Positions 51,765-60,905 of a stretch of 64,000 nt of DNA are shown here, in pieces (position 1 is the first letter of the stretch; every line of letters starts with the position of its first letter). This DNA is from Pseudomonadota bacterium (GTDB taxonomy: Bacteria > Desulfobacterota > Syntrophia > Syntrophales > UBA8958): assembly GCA_030057915.1 (NCBI GenBank), contig JASGUC010000003.1, forward strand, positions 166,086 through 230,085. Direction: 5' to 3'. The notes below the pieces were generated by a model. It ran no database searches, was not told the DNA's origin, and was given only the letters and a program-made list of their open reading frames with translations. The position numbers were made by a program, and so were the translations under genes.

Positions 51765-52512
51765 GACGGCGGAGCGTCTCCTGGGGGCGTTGGCCGATGT
51801 CCTCTTTCCTCCTCGCTGTCAATCCTGCGGACGGACGTCGGGGGCCTTGGTCGCCGGGCTCTTCTGTCCGGTCTGCGGCGGGGACATCCGCTATATCGCC
51901 CCGCCGGTCTGTCCGGTCTGCGGCGCCCCCGGACCGGCGGGACAAACGGCGGATCGACTCTGCGAGGACTGCCGCCGGGCGCCCAAACCCTTCGCCGTGG
52001 CCCGCTCCCTGGCCGTTTATGCCGGGCCCCTGCTCCGGTCGATCCATGACTTCAAATACCGTCGGCAACCGGGACTGGGGCGGAGACTGGGGCGGCTGAT
52101 AATCGACAACAACTACGCGGGGATGGAGCTGGAAGGATTCGATGTCGTCGTCCCGGTCCCCCTCCATGTCCGCCGGCTCCGGGAGCGAGGCTTCAACCAA
52201 TCCCTGCTCTTGGCCCGGACGGTGGCCGCGGGTCGGGGCATCCCGGTGGATTTCGTCAGCCTTCGGCGCGAGCGGGACACGCCGCCCCAGACCGCGATGG
52301 GTCGAAACGAACGGCGGGTCAATATCCGCGGGGCCTTTGCCGTCGTCCGCCGGGACCGGCTTCGGGATCGGGGTGTGCTGCTCGTGGACGACGTCTACAC
52401 CACAGGGAGCACTTTGGGGGAGTGCGCCCGGACGCTTCTGGAGGGCGGCGCCGCCCGGGTCGGCGTCCTGACCCTGGCCCGAGCGCTCCCGGAGACCCCG
52501 GAAGCGCCCTGA
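51748..52512 (+). CDS. comF: ComF family phosphoribosyltransferase
   Basis: 254 residues. Zinc-ribbon N-terminus (FPPRCQSCG, FCPVCGG, CPVCGAPG, CEDCRR) and a PRTase fold with RGFNQSLLLAR and the PRPP loop VLLVDDVYTTGSTL (about 209-222). ComF proteins are linked to DNA uptake and possibly purine salvage. Likely start is TTG 51748, overlapping rsfS by 17 bases; TTG 51790 is an alternative. Confidence 0.85.
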   Translation: MPRGFETAERLLGALADVLFPPRCQSCGRTSGALVAGLFCPVCGGDIRYIAPPVCPVCGAPGPAGQTADRLCEDCRRAPKPFAVARSLAVYAGPLLRSIHDFKYRRQPGLGRRLGRLIIDNNYAGMELEGFDVVVPVPLHVRRLRERGFNQSLLLARTVAAGRGIPVDFVSLRRERDTPPQTAMGRNERRVNIRGAFAVVRRDRLRDRGVLLVDDVYTTGSTLGECARTLLEGGAARVGVLTLARALPETPEAP

Positions 52513-52547
52513 ACGAAGCGGGCGCGGAGCGCCCCGGGATCGCCTCC

Positions 52548-52680
52548 CGAGACCTTCGCAAGGCCGGGCCTTCCTGTCTTCCCGACAAAGGTCGGAGGCA
52601 GGAACATCTTGAAAGCGCTGTATTTTGTCTTTCGGCGGCATGACGATGGGGGGGCGGAAACGACGTTTTTCAAAGGTCTC
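52548..52680. repeat. family A miniature element, full length (133 bp)
   Basis: CGAGACCTTCGCAAGG at one end, TTTTTCAAAGGTCTC at the other, with GACAAAGGTCGGAGGCAGG and CATCTTGAAAGCGCTG inside. Lies between comF and rfaE2. Confidence 0.7.
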
Positions 52681-52785
52681 TTCCCATGCGCGGCGGGCCG
52701 ACGGGGCCACGGGCCGACCGGCGAAAAGGATCGGGGCCGGGGCGATCGGTTGCCCGGACGCCCCGGCCGCTTATGAGGGCAAGCC

Positions 52786-53262
52786 ATGCAAAAGATCGTC
52801 TCCAAAGAAGACCTGAAAACACGACTCCAGAAGCTGCGACAGGAGGGGAAAACCATCGTCTTAACGAACGGCTGCTTCGATATCCTCCATGTGGGGCACG
52901 TCCGCTATCTCCAGAAGGCAAAGGCGCTCGGGGACGTGCTGGTCCTGGCCCTGAACAGCGACGCCTCCGTCCGGGCAATCAAGGGGGAAAAACGCCCCCT
53001 GGTCCCGGAGGACGAGCGGGCCGACATCATGGCGGCCCTGGAATGCATCGACTTCGTCGTGATCTTCCCGGAGCCGACCCCGCGGGAATTGATCGAATAT
53101 CTGGCGCCCCACGTTCTCGTCAAGGGCGGCGACTGGCGGGAAGAGGCCATCGCCGGGGCGGACTTCGTCAAGAGGACCGGCGGCCGGGTGGCGATCATCC
53201 CCCTTACGGAGGGCAGATCGACCACCAACATCGTGGAAAAGATCCGGCGAGTTTACGGTTGA
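52786..53262 (+). CDS. rfaE2: D-glycero-beta-D-manno-heptose 1-phosphate adenylyltransferase
   Basis: 158 residues. Adenylates heptose-1-phosphate for LPS inner-core synthesis. Nucleotidyltransferase motifs [16 protein letters not shown] (HxGH at about 35-38), [26 protein letters not shown] (the ISTTxxI-like signature). The kinase domain found in bifunctional HldE is absent, so a separate RfaE1 is needed. Four bases separate it from the FGGY kinase gene. Confidence 0.93.
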   Translation: MQKIVSKEDLKTRLQKLRQEGKTIVLTNGCFDILHVGHVRYLQKAKALGDVLVLALNSDASVRAIKGEKRPLVPEDERADIMAALECIDFVVIFPEPTPRELIEYLAPHVLVKGGDWREEAIAGADFVKRTGGRVAIIPLTEGRSTTNIVEKIRRVYG

Positions 53263-53266
53263 CGCC

Positions 53267-54820
53267 ATGGGTGAGACGATCCTGGCCATCGACAACGGCA
53301 CCCAGAGCATCCGGGCGCTGATCTTCGATCCCCAGGGGAACCTCCTGGCCAAGAGCCGGGTGATGATCGAACCCTATTTTTCCCCCCGGCCGGGCTGGGC
53401 GGAACAGGACCCGGACTACTTCTGGCAGGCCCTCTGCCGGGCCTGCCGGCGGCTCTGGGAGGAGACGGACATCCGACCCGAAGCCCTTGCCGGGATTGCC
53501 CTGACGACCCAGCGGGCCACGGTGGTCAATCTCGACCGGGAGGGCCGACCCCTACGCCCCGCCATCGTCTGGCTCGACCAGCGGCGCGCCGAGGGACTGA
53601 AGCCCCTGGGCGGACTCTGGGGCATGGCCTTCCGATTCGCGGGCATGCGGGAGACCGTCGCCTACCTGCAGGCCGAGGCGGAGGCCGTGTGGCTGGCCCA
53701 AAACCAGCGGGAAGTATGGGAAAAGACCCATAAGTATCTCTTCCTCTCCGGCTACCTGACCTACCGTCTTACCGGGGAATACCGCGATTCCACCAGCAGC
53801 CAGGTGGGGTACATCCCGTTCGACTACAAGCGTCTCCGCTGGGCCGCCCCCTGGGATTGGAAATGGGAACTCCTGCCGGTTCGGAGGGAGATGCTCCCCG
53901 AGCTTGTTCCGCCGGCGACGGAAATCGGCCGCATCACCCCCCGGGCCGCCGAGGAGACGGGATTGCCCGCCGGACTTCCCGTCATCGCCGCCGCGGCGGA
54001 CAAGGCCTGCGAGGTCATTGGCGCCGGCTGCCTGGACCCTCATATCGGCTGCCTCAGTTTCGGAACCACGGCCACGATCAACGCCACCCACCGGCGCTAC
54101 ATCGAGGCCATCCCCCTGATTCCCCCGTATCCTGCCGCCGTCCCCGGGGCCTACAGTCTGGAGATCATGATCTACCGGGGCTACTGGATGGTAAGCTGGT
54201 TCAAGCGGGAGTTCGCCCAGAACGAAGAGAAGATCGCCCGGGAGCGGGGACTGGATCCCGAAGCGCTCTTCGACGACCTGGTCCGGCAGGTTCCGCCGGG
54301 ATCCGGGGGGCTGATCCTCCAGCCCTACTGGTCGCCGGGGGTGAAGATCCCCGGACCGGAGGCCAAGGGGGCCGTCATCGGCTTCGCCGACATCCACAAC
54401 CGGGCCCACCTCTACCGGGCCATTCTGGAGGGTCTGGCCTACGCCCTCAGAGAGGGAAAGGAACGTCTGGAGAAACGGAGCGGCGTCCCCATCACGGAGC
54501 TTCGGGTGGCCGGAGGCGGTTCCCAGAGCGACGCCGCCCTCCAGATCACGGCGGATATCTTCGGCATCCCCGCCGCCCGCCCCCACCTGTACGAAACCTC
54601 CGGACTGGGGGCCGCGATAGACGCCGCCGTGGGCCTCAAGCTCCATCCCGACTTCGCCGCCGCCATCGCCGCCATGACCCGCCTGGGGCGGGTCTTCGAG
54701 CCCCATCCCGAACGTCGCGACATCTACGAACAGCTCTACAAGCGGGTTTACCTCCAGATGTACCGCCGCCTCAAACCCCTCTACGAGGCAATCCGGGAGA
54801 TCACCGGGGGCCGCCGCTGA
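53267..54820 (+). CDS. FGGY family carbohydrate kinase
   Basis: 517 residues. Two ASKHA domains: N-terminal [15 protein letters not shown] (phosphate loop), [25 protein letters not shown]-terminal [28 protein letters not shown], and the family signature region [21 protein letters not shown]. Phosphorylates a pentose, polyol or similar sugar; glycerol- versus xylulokinase-like specificity cannot be decided. Coupled to rfaE2. Confidence 0.87.
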   Translation: MGETILAIDNGTQSIRALIFDPQGNLLAKSRVMIEPYFSPRPGWAEQDPDYFWQALCRACRRLWEETDIRPEALAGIALTTQRATVVNLDREGRPLRPAIVWLDQRRAEGLKPLGGLWGMAFRFAGMRETVAYLQAEAEAVWLAQNQREVWEKTHKYLFLSGYLTYRLTGEYRDSTSSQVGYIPFDYKRLRWAAPWDWKWELLPVRREMLPELVPPATEIGRITPRAAEETGLPAGLPVIAAAADKACEVIGAGCLDPHIGCLSFGTTATINATHRRYIEAIPLIPPYPAAVPGAYSLEIMIYRGYWMVSWFKREFAQNEEKIARERGLDPEALFDDLVRQVPPGSGGLILQPYWSPGVKIPGPEAKGAVIGFADIHNRAHLYRAILEGLAYALREGKERLEKRSGVPITELRVAGGGSQSDAALQITADIFGIPAARPHLYETSGLGAAIDAAVGLKLHPDFAAAIAAMTRLGRVFEPHPERRDIYEQLYKRVYLQMYRRLKPLYEAIREITGGRR

Positions 54821-55049
54821 AGCTCCCGGTGATGAAACGGCGGCGTCGGGACAGGGAGAAGGGCCGGGCCGGGGAGCGGAATCCGCCCCCGGACGGAAGC
54901 CTCATTGTCTTCCCTTCCGAGGGGAAGGCCGGGTCGGCATGGCCGACGACCCCCGTCCGCGGGTTTTTTCCCTTTACAAACACCCCGTGATCGTGTATGA
55001 AGACTCCCCTATAATCATCGGGTCGATAATAAAAGATTTAGGTGCCGTT

Positions 55050-55418
55050 ATGCCTTTAAAGCCTGAAAAACTTCAATTTTTCCGGTACATGCTGAATCAG
55101 AAGATCAACGAGCTGCTTTCGGATGCGGAAAAGACCGTTTCGGAAATGACGATCGGCAAGGAGAACTATCCCGATCCCAACGACCGGGCCTCCCTGGAGT
55201 CGGACCGCAACTTCGAGCTGCGCATCCGGGATCGGGAGCGAAAACTGATCGCCAAGATGCGGGAAGCCATTCAGAGGATAGACGACGGCGTGTACGGAAT
55301 CTGCACGTCCTGCGGTTGCGACATCTCCGAAAAGAGACTGATCGCCCGGCCCGTGACCACCCAGTGCATCGACTGCAAGACCAAACAGGAAAAACTCGAA
55401 AAGATGAAGGGTGAATAA
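55050..55418 (+). CDS. dksA: DksA/TraR family C4 zinc-finger protein
   Basis: 122 residues. Acidic coiled-coil (about 10-75) and a C4 zinc finger CTSCGCDI...CIDC (C-x2-C-x17-C-x2-C, about 90-115). DksA enters the RNA polymerase secondary channel to mediate the ppGpp response. A perfect TATAAT at 55010-55015 with no clear -35 precedes the ATG. The 54821-54970 segment holds GTCGGC-ATG-GCCGAC and CCCG-TCCG-CGGG hairpins before TTTTTT, a plausible terminator of the kinase operon. Confidence 0.88.
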   Translation: MPLKPEKLQFFRYMLNQKINELLSDAEKTVSEMTIGKENYPDPNDRASLESDRNFELRIRDRERKLIAKMREAIQRIDDGVYGICTSCGCDISEKRLIARPVTTQCIDCKTKQEKLEKMKGE

Positions 55419-55478
55419 GATCCCTTCTTCCCTCGTTTCCGCGCCGGCGTTGGCCGCGATCCGGGTGAGGGCGCGTCC

Positions 55479-57689
55479 ATGTTCGTCAAGGTAGCCTTTC
55501 CCATCCCCACCGAGCAGGTCTTCGACTATGCCGTGCCCGCCCCCCTGGCCGCCGCCGTCGCCGTGGGAAAACGGGTCCGGGCCCCCTTCGGCGGCAAAAC
55601 GCAAACCGGCTGCATCGTTGCCGTCGCCGCCACGGCGGATGTGGAAAACCCCAAGGAAATAATGGAGATCGTCGAGGCGCGGCCCCTCTTCGGCCCTCGG
55701 GAATTGGCTTTTTACCGCTGGATAGCCGCTTACTATCTCTATCCCCTGGGGAAGGCCCTCCACGAGATCCTCCCGGGAGGCAAGAATATCCGGTCGAAAA
55801 CGGAAAAAACGGCCCGCCGGATGCCAACCTCCGCCGTTCCGACCCTGACCCCGAGGCAGCGCCTTGTCCTGGAGGCGCTGCCGGAGGCGGGGGAGAGCGA
55901 CGGGATTTCGCTCGCGGCTCTCCGCCGCGATCTGGGGGATGTTCGTACCGTCGTCGCCGCCCTGGCGAAAAAGGGCCTGGTGGAGATCGGCGAACGAGAG
56001 ACGTTCCGTCCCCTGCCGCGCCGCCGGGAGGTGGGGCCCAAGGCGGACCGGCCCGTGCTCAACGCCGGGCAGGAGGCGGCCCTCCGGGAGATCGTGACCA
56101 GCCTCCGCCGCGGACATTTTCAAACCTTCCTCCTCCATGGCGTGACGGGCAGCGGCAAGACGGAGGTTTACCTCCGGGCCATGGAGGAAACCCGCCAGGG
56201 CGGCGGGGGCGCGATCTACCTGGTACCGGAGATCTCCCTCACCCCCCGGTTGCTTGCCCGTCTGGAGGAAAGATTTGGCGGGGACAACATCGCCGTCCTC
56301 CACAGCGGGGTCTCCCGCGCCGTTCGCTACGATCAATGGCGGCTTCTGGAGTCCGGCAGGCTGTCCATCGCCGTGGGGGCCCGCTCCGCCCTCTTCGCCC
56401 CGGTCCGCAACCTCAAGTTGATCGTTGTGGACGAGGAACACGACGCCTCCTACAAGCAGGACGAACGACTGCCCTATCATGCCCGGGACATGGCGATCGT
56501 CCGGGGACGGCTGGAGGGGGCGACGGTGCTTCTGGGTTCCGCCACCCCGGCCCTCCAGACCTATTTCAACGCCACCCGCGGCAAGGTCTCCTTGCTGGTC
56601 ATGCCGAAGCGCATTGCCGACCGGCCGCTGCCCGCCGTGGAGATCGTCGATATGGCCATGGAAAAGGCCCTCCGGGAGGGAGAGGCCGGCGCCGTTCTCT
56701 CCCGGCGTCTCCTCGCCGCCATCGCCGCCACGCTCCAGCGACGACAACAGGCGCTGCTCCTCCTCAACCGGCGGGGCTATCATACCTTCCTGGTCTGCCG
56801 CGATTGCGGCCGTCCCCTGCGTTGCCGGAACTGCGAGGTCTCGCTGATTCATCACGCCGACGACAACCGGTGGAAATGCCACTACTGCGATTATTCCGTT
56901 ACGGGACAGTCCGTCTGTTCCCACTGCAAAAGCCCCCGGATCGTGGCTTACGGCATGGGCACGGAACGTCTGGAGGACGAAATCCGGGCCCGTTTCCCCG
57001 CGGCGCGGGTCCGGCGCATGGACAGCGACACCATGGATAGGCAGGGAGCGCACGAGGAACTGCTCCAGGCCCTCGGCGCCGAAGAGATCGATATCCTCGT
57101 GGGCACCCAGATGATCGCCAAGGGGCACGACTTTCCCAACGTCACCCTCGTGGGCGTCGTCATGGCCGACAGCGCCCTGAATCTTCCGGACTTTCGCGCC
57201 GCCGAGCGGACCTTTCAACTCCTGACCCAGGTCTCCGGCCGGGGCGGTCGGGGCGACCACCCGGGACAGGTGATCATCCAGACCTTCAACCCCGGCCACT
57301 ATGCCCTCCAGAGGGCAAAAGATCACGATTACGAGGGCTTTTACCGGGAGGAGACGAGGCTGCGCCGCGGCCTGTCCTATCCCCCCTACGCCCGGTTGAT
57401 CCAGCTTACCCTGTCCTGCCCCCGCCAAGCCGAGGGGGAAAAGGCGGCGGCGGCCCTCGCCGCCCTTGCCCGGGAACTCCTGGGGGGGAGCGGAGAGCGG
57501 GGCGGGACGACGGTGGCGGGGCCGGTGGAGGCCCCCCTCGCCCGGCTCCGGGGGCGCTATCGCTGGCAGATCCTCCTCAAGGGCGACGGCAGCCGTGCGG
57601 TGCGGGGGCTGGCCCGAGAACTCATGGCCCGGTTTCGCGTCCCCGGGGTGCGGGTCAAGGTGGATGTGGATCCGGTGTATTTCATGTGA
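55479..57689 (+). CDS. priA: primosomal protein N' (replication restart helicase PriA)
   Basis: 736 residues. Reloads the replicative helicase at stalled forks. N-terminal 3' DNA-binding domain (AFPIPTEQVFDYAVP), helicase lobe 1 with Walker A HGVTGSGKTEVYL, DEEH box VVDEEHDASYKQD, the zinc-cluster insert CRDCGRPLRCRNCEVSL / CHYCDY / CSHCKS between helicase motifs, lobe 2 with GTQMIAKGHDFPNVTLV and QVSGRGGRG, and a small C-terminal domain ending VDVDPVYF. Confidence 0.96.
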   Translation: MFVKVAFPIPTEQVFDYAVPAPLAAAVAVGKRVRAPFGGKTQTGCIVAVAATADVENPKEIMEIVEARPLFGPRELAFYRWIAAYYLYPLGKALHEILPGGKNIRSKTEKTARRMPTSAVPTLTPRQRLVLEALPEAGESDGISLAALRRDLGDVRTVVAALAKKGLVEIGERETFRPLPRRREVGPKADRPVLNAGQEAALREIVTSLRRGHFQTFLLHGVTGSGKTEVYLRAMEETRQGGGGAIYLVPEISLTPRLLARLEERFGGDNIAVLHSGVSRAVRYDQWRLLESGRLSIAVGARSALFAPVRNLKLIVVDEEHDASYKQDERLPYHARDMAIVRGRLEGATVLLGSATPALQTYFNATRGKVSLLVMPKRIADRPLPAVEIVDMAMEKALREGEAGAVLSRRLLAAIAATLQRRQQALLLLNRRGYHTFLVCRDCGRPLRCRNCEVSLIHHADDNRWKCHYCDYSVTGQSVCSHCKSPRIVAYGMGTERLEDEIRARFPAARVRRMDSDTMDRQGAHEELLQALGAEEIDILVGTQMIAKGHDFPNVTLVGVVMADSALNLPDFRAAERTFQLLTQVSGRGGRGDHPGQVIIQTFNPGHYALQRAKDHDYEGFYREETRLRRGLSYPPYARLIQLTLSCPRQAEGEKAAAALAALARELLGGSGERGGTTVAGPVEAPLARLRGRYRWQILLKGDGSRAVRGLARELMARFRVPGVRVKVDVDPVYFM

Positions 57690-57764
57690 GCGCCCCGGAA
57701 GATTTTGCTTTTCCTTTGCGGAGATTTTCTATAAATACCGCCGGAGAAGCCGTCTGCGCAAAAA

Positions 57765-57898
57765 CGAGACCTTGGAAAACGCCGCTGCCGACCACTTGCC
57801 GTCGTTTCGGTGGACGACTAAAACACAGCGTTTTCAAGATGTTTTGGAAGCTGGTTTTTGTCGGGGCCACGGGAAGGCGGGGATGGTCCAAGGTCTCG
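57765..57898. repeat. family A miniature element, full length (134 bp)
   Basis: CGAGACCTTGGAAAACG to GGTCCAAGGTCTCG with CAGCGTTTTCAAGATG inside; the outer 13-14 bases are near-perfect inverted repeats. Between priA and fmt; it would place a hairpin in the fmt leader. Confidence 0.75.
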
Positions 57899-57920
57899 AA
57901 ACAGGAAAGGTCCGCTCGTC

Positions 57921-58859
57921 ATGTCCAAACCGCGCTTGTTGTTCATGGGAACACCGGAATTCGCCGTGCCGTCCCTGCGGCGTCTCATCGAGGCCGCCTA
58001 TCCCATCGTGGGGGTCGTAACCCAGCCGGATAAACCCCGGGGGAGGGGCCGGCGCCTCCAGCCGCCGCCGACGAAGGAACTGGCCGCGGCCCACGAACTG
58101 CTGATCCTCCAGCCGGAGCGAGTCCGGGACGAATCCTTTCTCCAGTTGTTCCGAGGACTGAATCCCGACCTGGTGACGGTCGCCGCCTTCGGCCAGATCC
58201 TCCCCCCGGAGATCCTGGAACGTCCGCCTCTGGGTTGCATCAACGTCCATCCATCCCTGCTTCCCAGGTTCCGGGGCGCTGCCCCCCTCAACTGGACCCT
58301 GATCCGGGGGGAGACGACCACGGGGGTGACGATCATGATGATGGACGCCGGCGTCGATACGGGCGACATCCTCATGCAGAGGGAAACGCCGGTGGCGCCC
58401 GGAGAGACCCACGACCTCCTTCACGACCGCCTGGCCTCTCTGGGGGCGGAGCTGCTCCTGGAGACCGTGGACCTCCTGGCGGCGGGACGGGCTATCCGGA
58501 CGCCCCAGCGACATGAGGAGGCCACCTGGGCGCCCCGTCTCAAGAAGGAAGACGGCCGCATCGACTGGCGTCAGGATGTGGGGTCCATCGTGAATCTGAT
58601 CCGGGGTCTTTCTTCCACGCCGGGCGCCTATACCTTCCTGGGGGACAAGATGCTGAAGATCTATCGCGCCGCCGGGATGAGAGGAGACGTCGGGGCGGCG
58701 CCGGGCGCCGTCGGGGCGGCGATCGAGGAAGGGCTCCCCGTGGCCGCGGGCGACGGTTGGGTCTGTCTTCAGGAGGTGCAACTGGAAGGCAGAAACCGCA
58801 TGGCGATCCGGGACTTTTTGCGTGGCTGCCGCCTTCCCGCCGGGTCCCGCTGCGGGTAA
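57921..58859 (+). CDS. fmt: methionyl-tRNA formyltransferase
   Basis: 312 residues. Formylates initiator Met-tRNA. Motifs: LLFMGTPEFAVPSLRRL at the start, VVTQPDKPRGRGRRL, VTVAAFGQILPPEIL, NVHPSLLPRFRGAAPLNW (catalytic Asn/His), MDAGVDTGDIL (catalytic Asp), then the OB-fold C-terminal domain. ATG 57921 follows AGGAAAGG. Followed by rsmB, the usual arrangement. Confidence 0.96.
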   Translation: MSKPRLLFMGTPEFAVPSLRRLIEAAYPIVGVVTQPDKPRGRGRRLQPPPTKELAAAHELLILQPERVRDESFLQLFRGLNPDLVTVAAFGQILPPEILERPPLGCINVHPSLLPRFRGAAPLNWTLIRGETTTGVTIMMMDAGVDTGDILMQRETPVAPGETHDLLHDRLASLGAELLLETVDLLAAGRAIRTPQRHEEATWAPRLKKEDGRIDWRQDVGSIVNLIRGLSSTPGAYTFLGDKMLKIYRAAGMRGDVGAAPGAVGAAIEEGLPVAAGDGWVCLQEVQLEGRNRMAIRDFLRGCRLPAGSRCG

Positions 58860-58901
58860 GCGTCGGCGCGGGTGGAAAGAACAAGGGCAGGCCGGATCGC
58901 C

Positions 58902-60257
58902 ATGATGCGCCAGCAACCCCGCCGACTCGCCGTCATGATTCTGGACCGCATCGACGCATCCGGGGCCTTTGCCGAGCCCCTGCTCGACCGCGCCCTCTCC
59001 CGGTGGCGGGATGGCGACCCCCGGGATCGGGCCCTGGTCACGGAGTTGGTTTACGGAACCCTGCGGATGCGGGGCTTCCTGGACTGGGTTCTGGGGCAGT
59101 TTCTCCGCCAGGACCTCGCCCCGGCGGAAACCTCCCTGCGCAACATCCTCCGCGCCGCCCTCTATCAGATCTTTTATACGGAACGGATTCCCCCCTACGC
59201 CGTGGTCAATGAAGCGGTCGCCCTGGCCCGAGCCCTCCGTCCCGGCAGGGAGGCCCTCGTCAACGCGGTCCTGAGGGGTGTCCTGCGGCGCCGGGACCGT
59301 CTGCCCTACCCGGAGCGTCACGAGGACTTGCCGGGATATATTGCCGTCCTCCATTCCCATCCCCTCTGGCTGGTGGAAAGATGGCTCCGGCAATGGGGCC
59401 CGGAGGAAACCCTGGCCCTCTGCCGGGCCAACAACACGGTCCCGGAGGCCGTCCTGAGGGTGAACCGATTGCAAACCTCCGGGGAAAAGGTTATAGAGGC
59501 GCTGGCCAGGGAAGGGGTCGTCGCGGAAAAAGCCCGTTACGCCCCCGAGGGGTTGGTGGTCCGGTCCGCGGGAAAGCTCCTCCGGGACACCCTCCCCTAC
59601 CGGCGGGGAGACTTCCAGGTCCAGGACGAGGCGTCTCAGCTCATCGCCCGGCTGCTCCATCCCGCTGGCGGGGAGACGGTTTTGGATCTCTGCGCCGGGA
59701 TCGGCGGGAAGGCGACCCATCTGGCGGAGCTGACGGGGAACCGGGGCCGGATCGTCGCGGTGGATCGGCTTGCAAGTAAAATCAAGCAGCTCCACGGCCT
59801 TGCGGCCCGTCTTGGCATAAGCGCGATCTCCGCCATCGTCGCCGATGCGACCCGCCCCCTCCGGGATATCCCGCCAGGTTCCTGCGACCGGGTCCTCCTG
59901 GATGCCCCCTGCTCGGGGTTGGGGACCCTGCGGCGCTGTCCCGAGATCAAGTGGCGCCTGACCACCGCCGGGCTGGCGCGTCACGCCGCCTTGCAGAAAA
60001 TACTGCTGGCCCGGGCCAGCGAATGCGTGAAACCGGGCGGACGGCTCGTTTACAGCACCTGTAGCGTCATGGCCGAGGAAAACGAGGACGTGGTCCGGGC
60101 TTTTCTCGAGGAGCGCCGGGATTTCCGCGGTATCCCCGCGGAAGCCCCGGCGGCGGAACTGGTGGATAACGACGGATGCCTCCGCACCTTCCCCCACCGT
60201 CATGGCGTCGATGGCTTTTTTGGGGCGGTGCTGGAAAAGAAAACCGGGACGGAATGA
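58902..60257 (+). CDS. rsmB: 16S rRNA (cytosine-967-C5)-methyltransferase RsmB
   Basis: 451 residues. N-terminal NusB-like RNA-binding domain (RDRALVTELVYGTLRMRGFLD, in part), C-terminal SAM methyltransferase with VLDLCAGIGGKATHLAEL, the catalytic Cys motifs DAPCSGLGTLRRCPE and YSTCSVMAEENE. Methylates C967 of 16S rRNA. ATG 58902 is preferred; ATG 58905 or GTG 58872 are possible. Next to fmt as in many bacteria. Confidence 0.93.
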   Translation: MMRQQPRRLAVMILDRIDASGAFAEPLLDRALSRWRDGDPRDRALVTELVYGTLRMRGFLDWVLGQFLRQDLAPAETSLRNILRAALYQIFYTERIPPYAVVNEAVALARALRPGREALVNAVLRGVLRRRDRLPYPERHEDLPGYIAVLHSHPLWLVERWLRQWGPEETLALCRANNTVPEAVLRVNRLQTSGEKVIEALAREGVVAEKARYAPEGLVVRSAGKLLRDTLPYRRGDFQVQDEASQLIARLLHPAGGETVLDLCAGIGGKATHLAELTGNRGRIVAVDRLASKIKQLHGLAARLGISAISAIVADATRPLRDIPPGSCDRVLLDAPCSGLGTLRRCPEIKWRLTTAGLARHAALQKILLARASECVKPGGRLVYSTCSVMAEENEDVVRAFLEERRDFRGIPAEAPAAELVDNDGCLRTFPHRHGVDGFFGAVLEKKTGTE

Positions 60258-60290
60258 AGACCGGCGTCCGGCAACGGAGGATTATCGCAA

Positions 60291-60773
60291 ATGAATCGTC
60301 ATGGTTGTCCAAGAACCCCAAGCGATGGGACTGGTTCAAAGGGGGGCGCCCGGCGGCGTCTTCATGTTGAAGCCCTTTTCCGCCCCTTGTTGGGCCTGGT
60401 TTTGCTCCTTGGCGGCTGCGCCTGGAATCCGGTCCTATACCCCAACGCCCACCTGAACGAGGTCGGCCAGGAGCGGGCGAAACGGGATATTGACGACTGC
60501 CGGCAGCGGGCGGATGCCTATGTGAAATCCGACGCCGCCAAAACGATCGCCAAGGATACGGTCATCGGCGGGGTCGGCGGGGCGGTGGTCGGCGGGGCCG
60601 TCGGGGCGGTGCGGGGCAGCTTCGGATCGGGTCTGGGCACGGGGGCCGCGGGGGGCGCCGCCGCCGGTCTGGTTACCGGGGCTATCAAGGCCTCGGGGCC
60701 GAGCGACGTTTATAAGGGTTTCGTCAACCGCTGCCTGCGGGATAAGGGCTACGAAGTCATCGGCTGGGAGTGA
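60291..60773 (+). CDS. glycine-zipper lipoprotein
   Basis: 160 residues. A long basic n-region, hydrophobic segment and lipobox LLLGGC (Cys at about 43), then DDCRQRADAYVKSDAAK and a glycine zipper (IGGVGGAVVGGAVGAVRGSF, GTGAAGGAAAGLVTGAI), then a conserved C-terminal CLRDKGYEVIGWE. Probably an outer-membrane lipoprotein. GGAGG lies 10 bases before the ATG; the n-region is unusually long, so a non-standard later start is possible. Confidence 0.75.
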   Translation: MNRHGCPRTPSDGTGSKGGARRRLHVEALFRPLLGLVLLLGGCAWNPVLYPNAHLNEVGQERAKRDIDDCRQRADAYVKSDAAKTIAKDTVIGGVGGAVVGGAVGAVRGSFGSGLGTGAAGGAAAGLVTGAIKASGPSDVYKGFVNRCLRDKGYEVIGWE

Positions 60774-60905
60774 CGGCCGGAAAGCGGCGATTTTCAAAGG
60801 CCTCGCCTTGTCAGTAGCCGGCCGGGGCGGCGGGCTTTCGATCCGGCCTCCCTTCCCGTGGCGGCAAGAGAAAAACGTCGGTGGTTGAAAGAGGAAGGGG
60901 GAGGG

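Noticed and set aside
55056-57428. 790-codon open frame on the minus strand opposite priA
   Set aside because: High GC leaves long antisense frames open; composition is Gly/Asp/Val/His-rich without motifs, and priA on the plus strand is unmistakable.
57834-60203. 789-codon minus-strand frame opposite fmt and rsmB
   Set aside because: Shadow frame; no recognisable domain, while both plus-strand genes have complete catalytic motifs.
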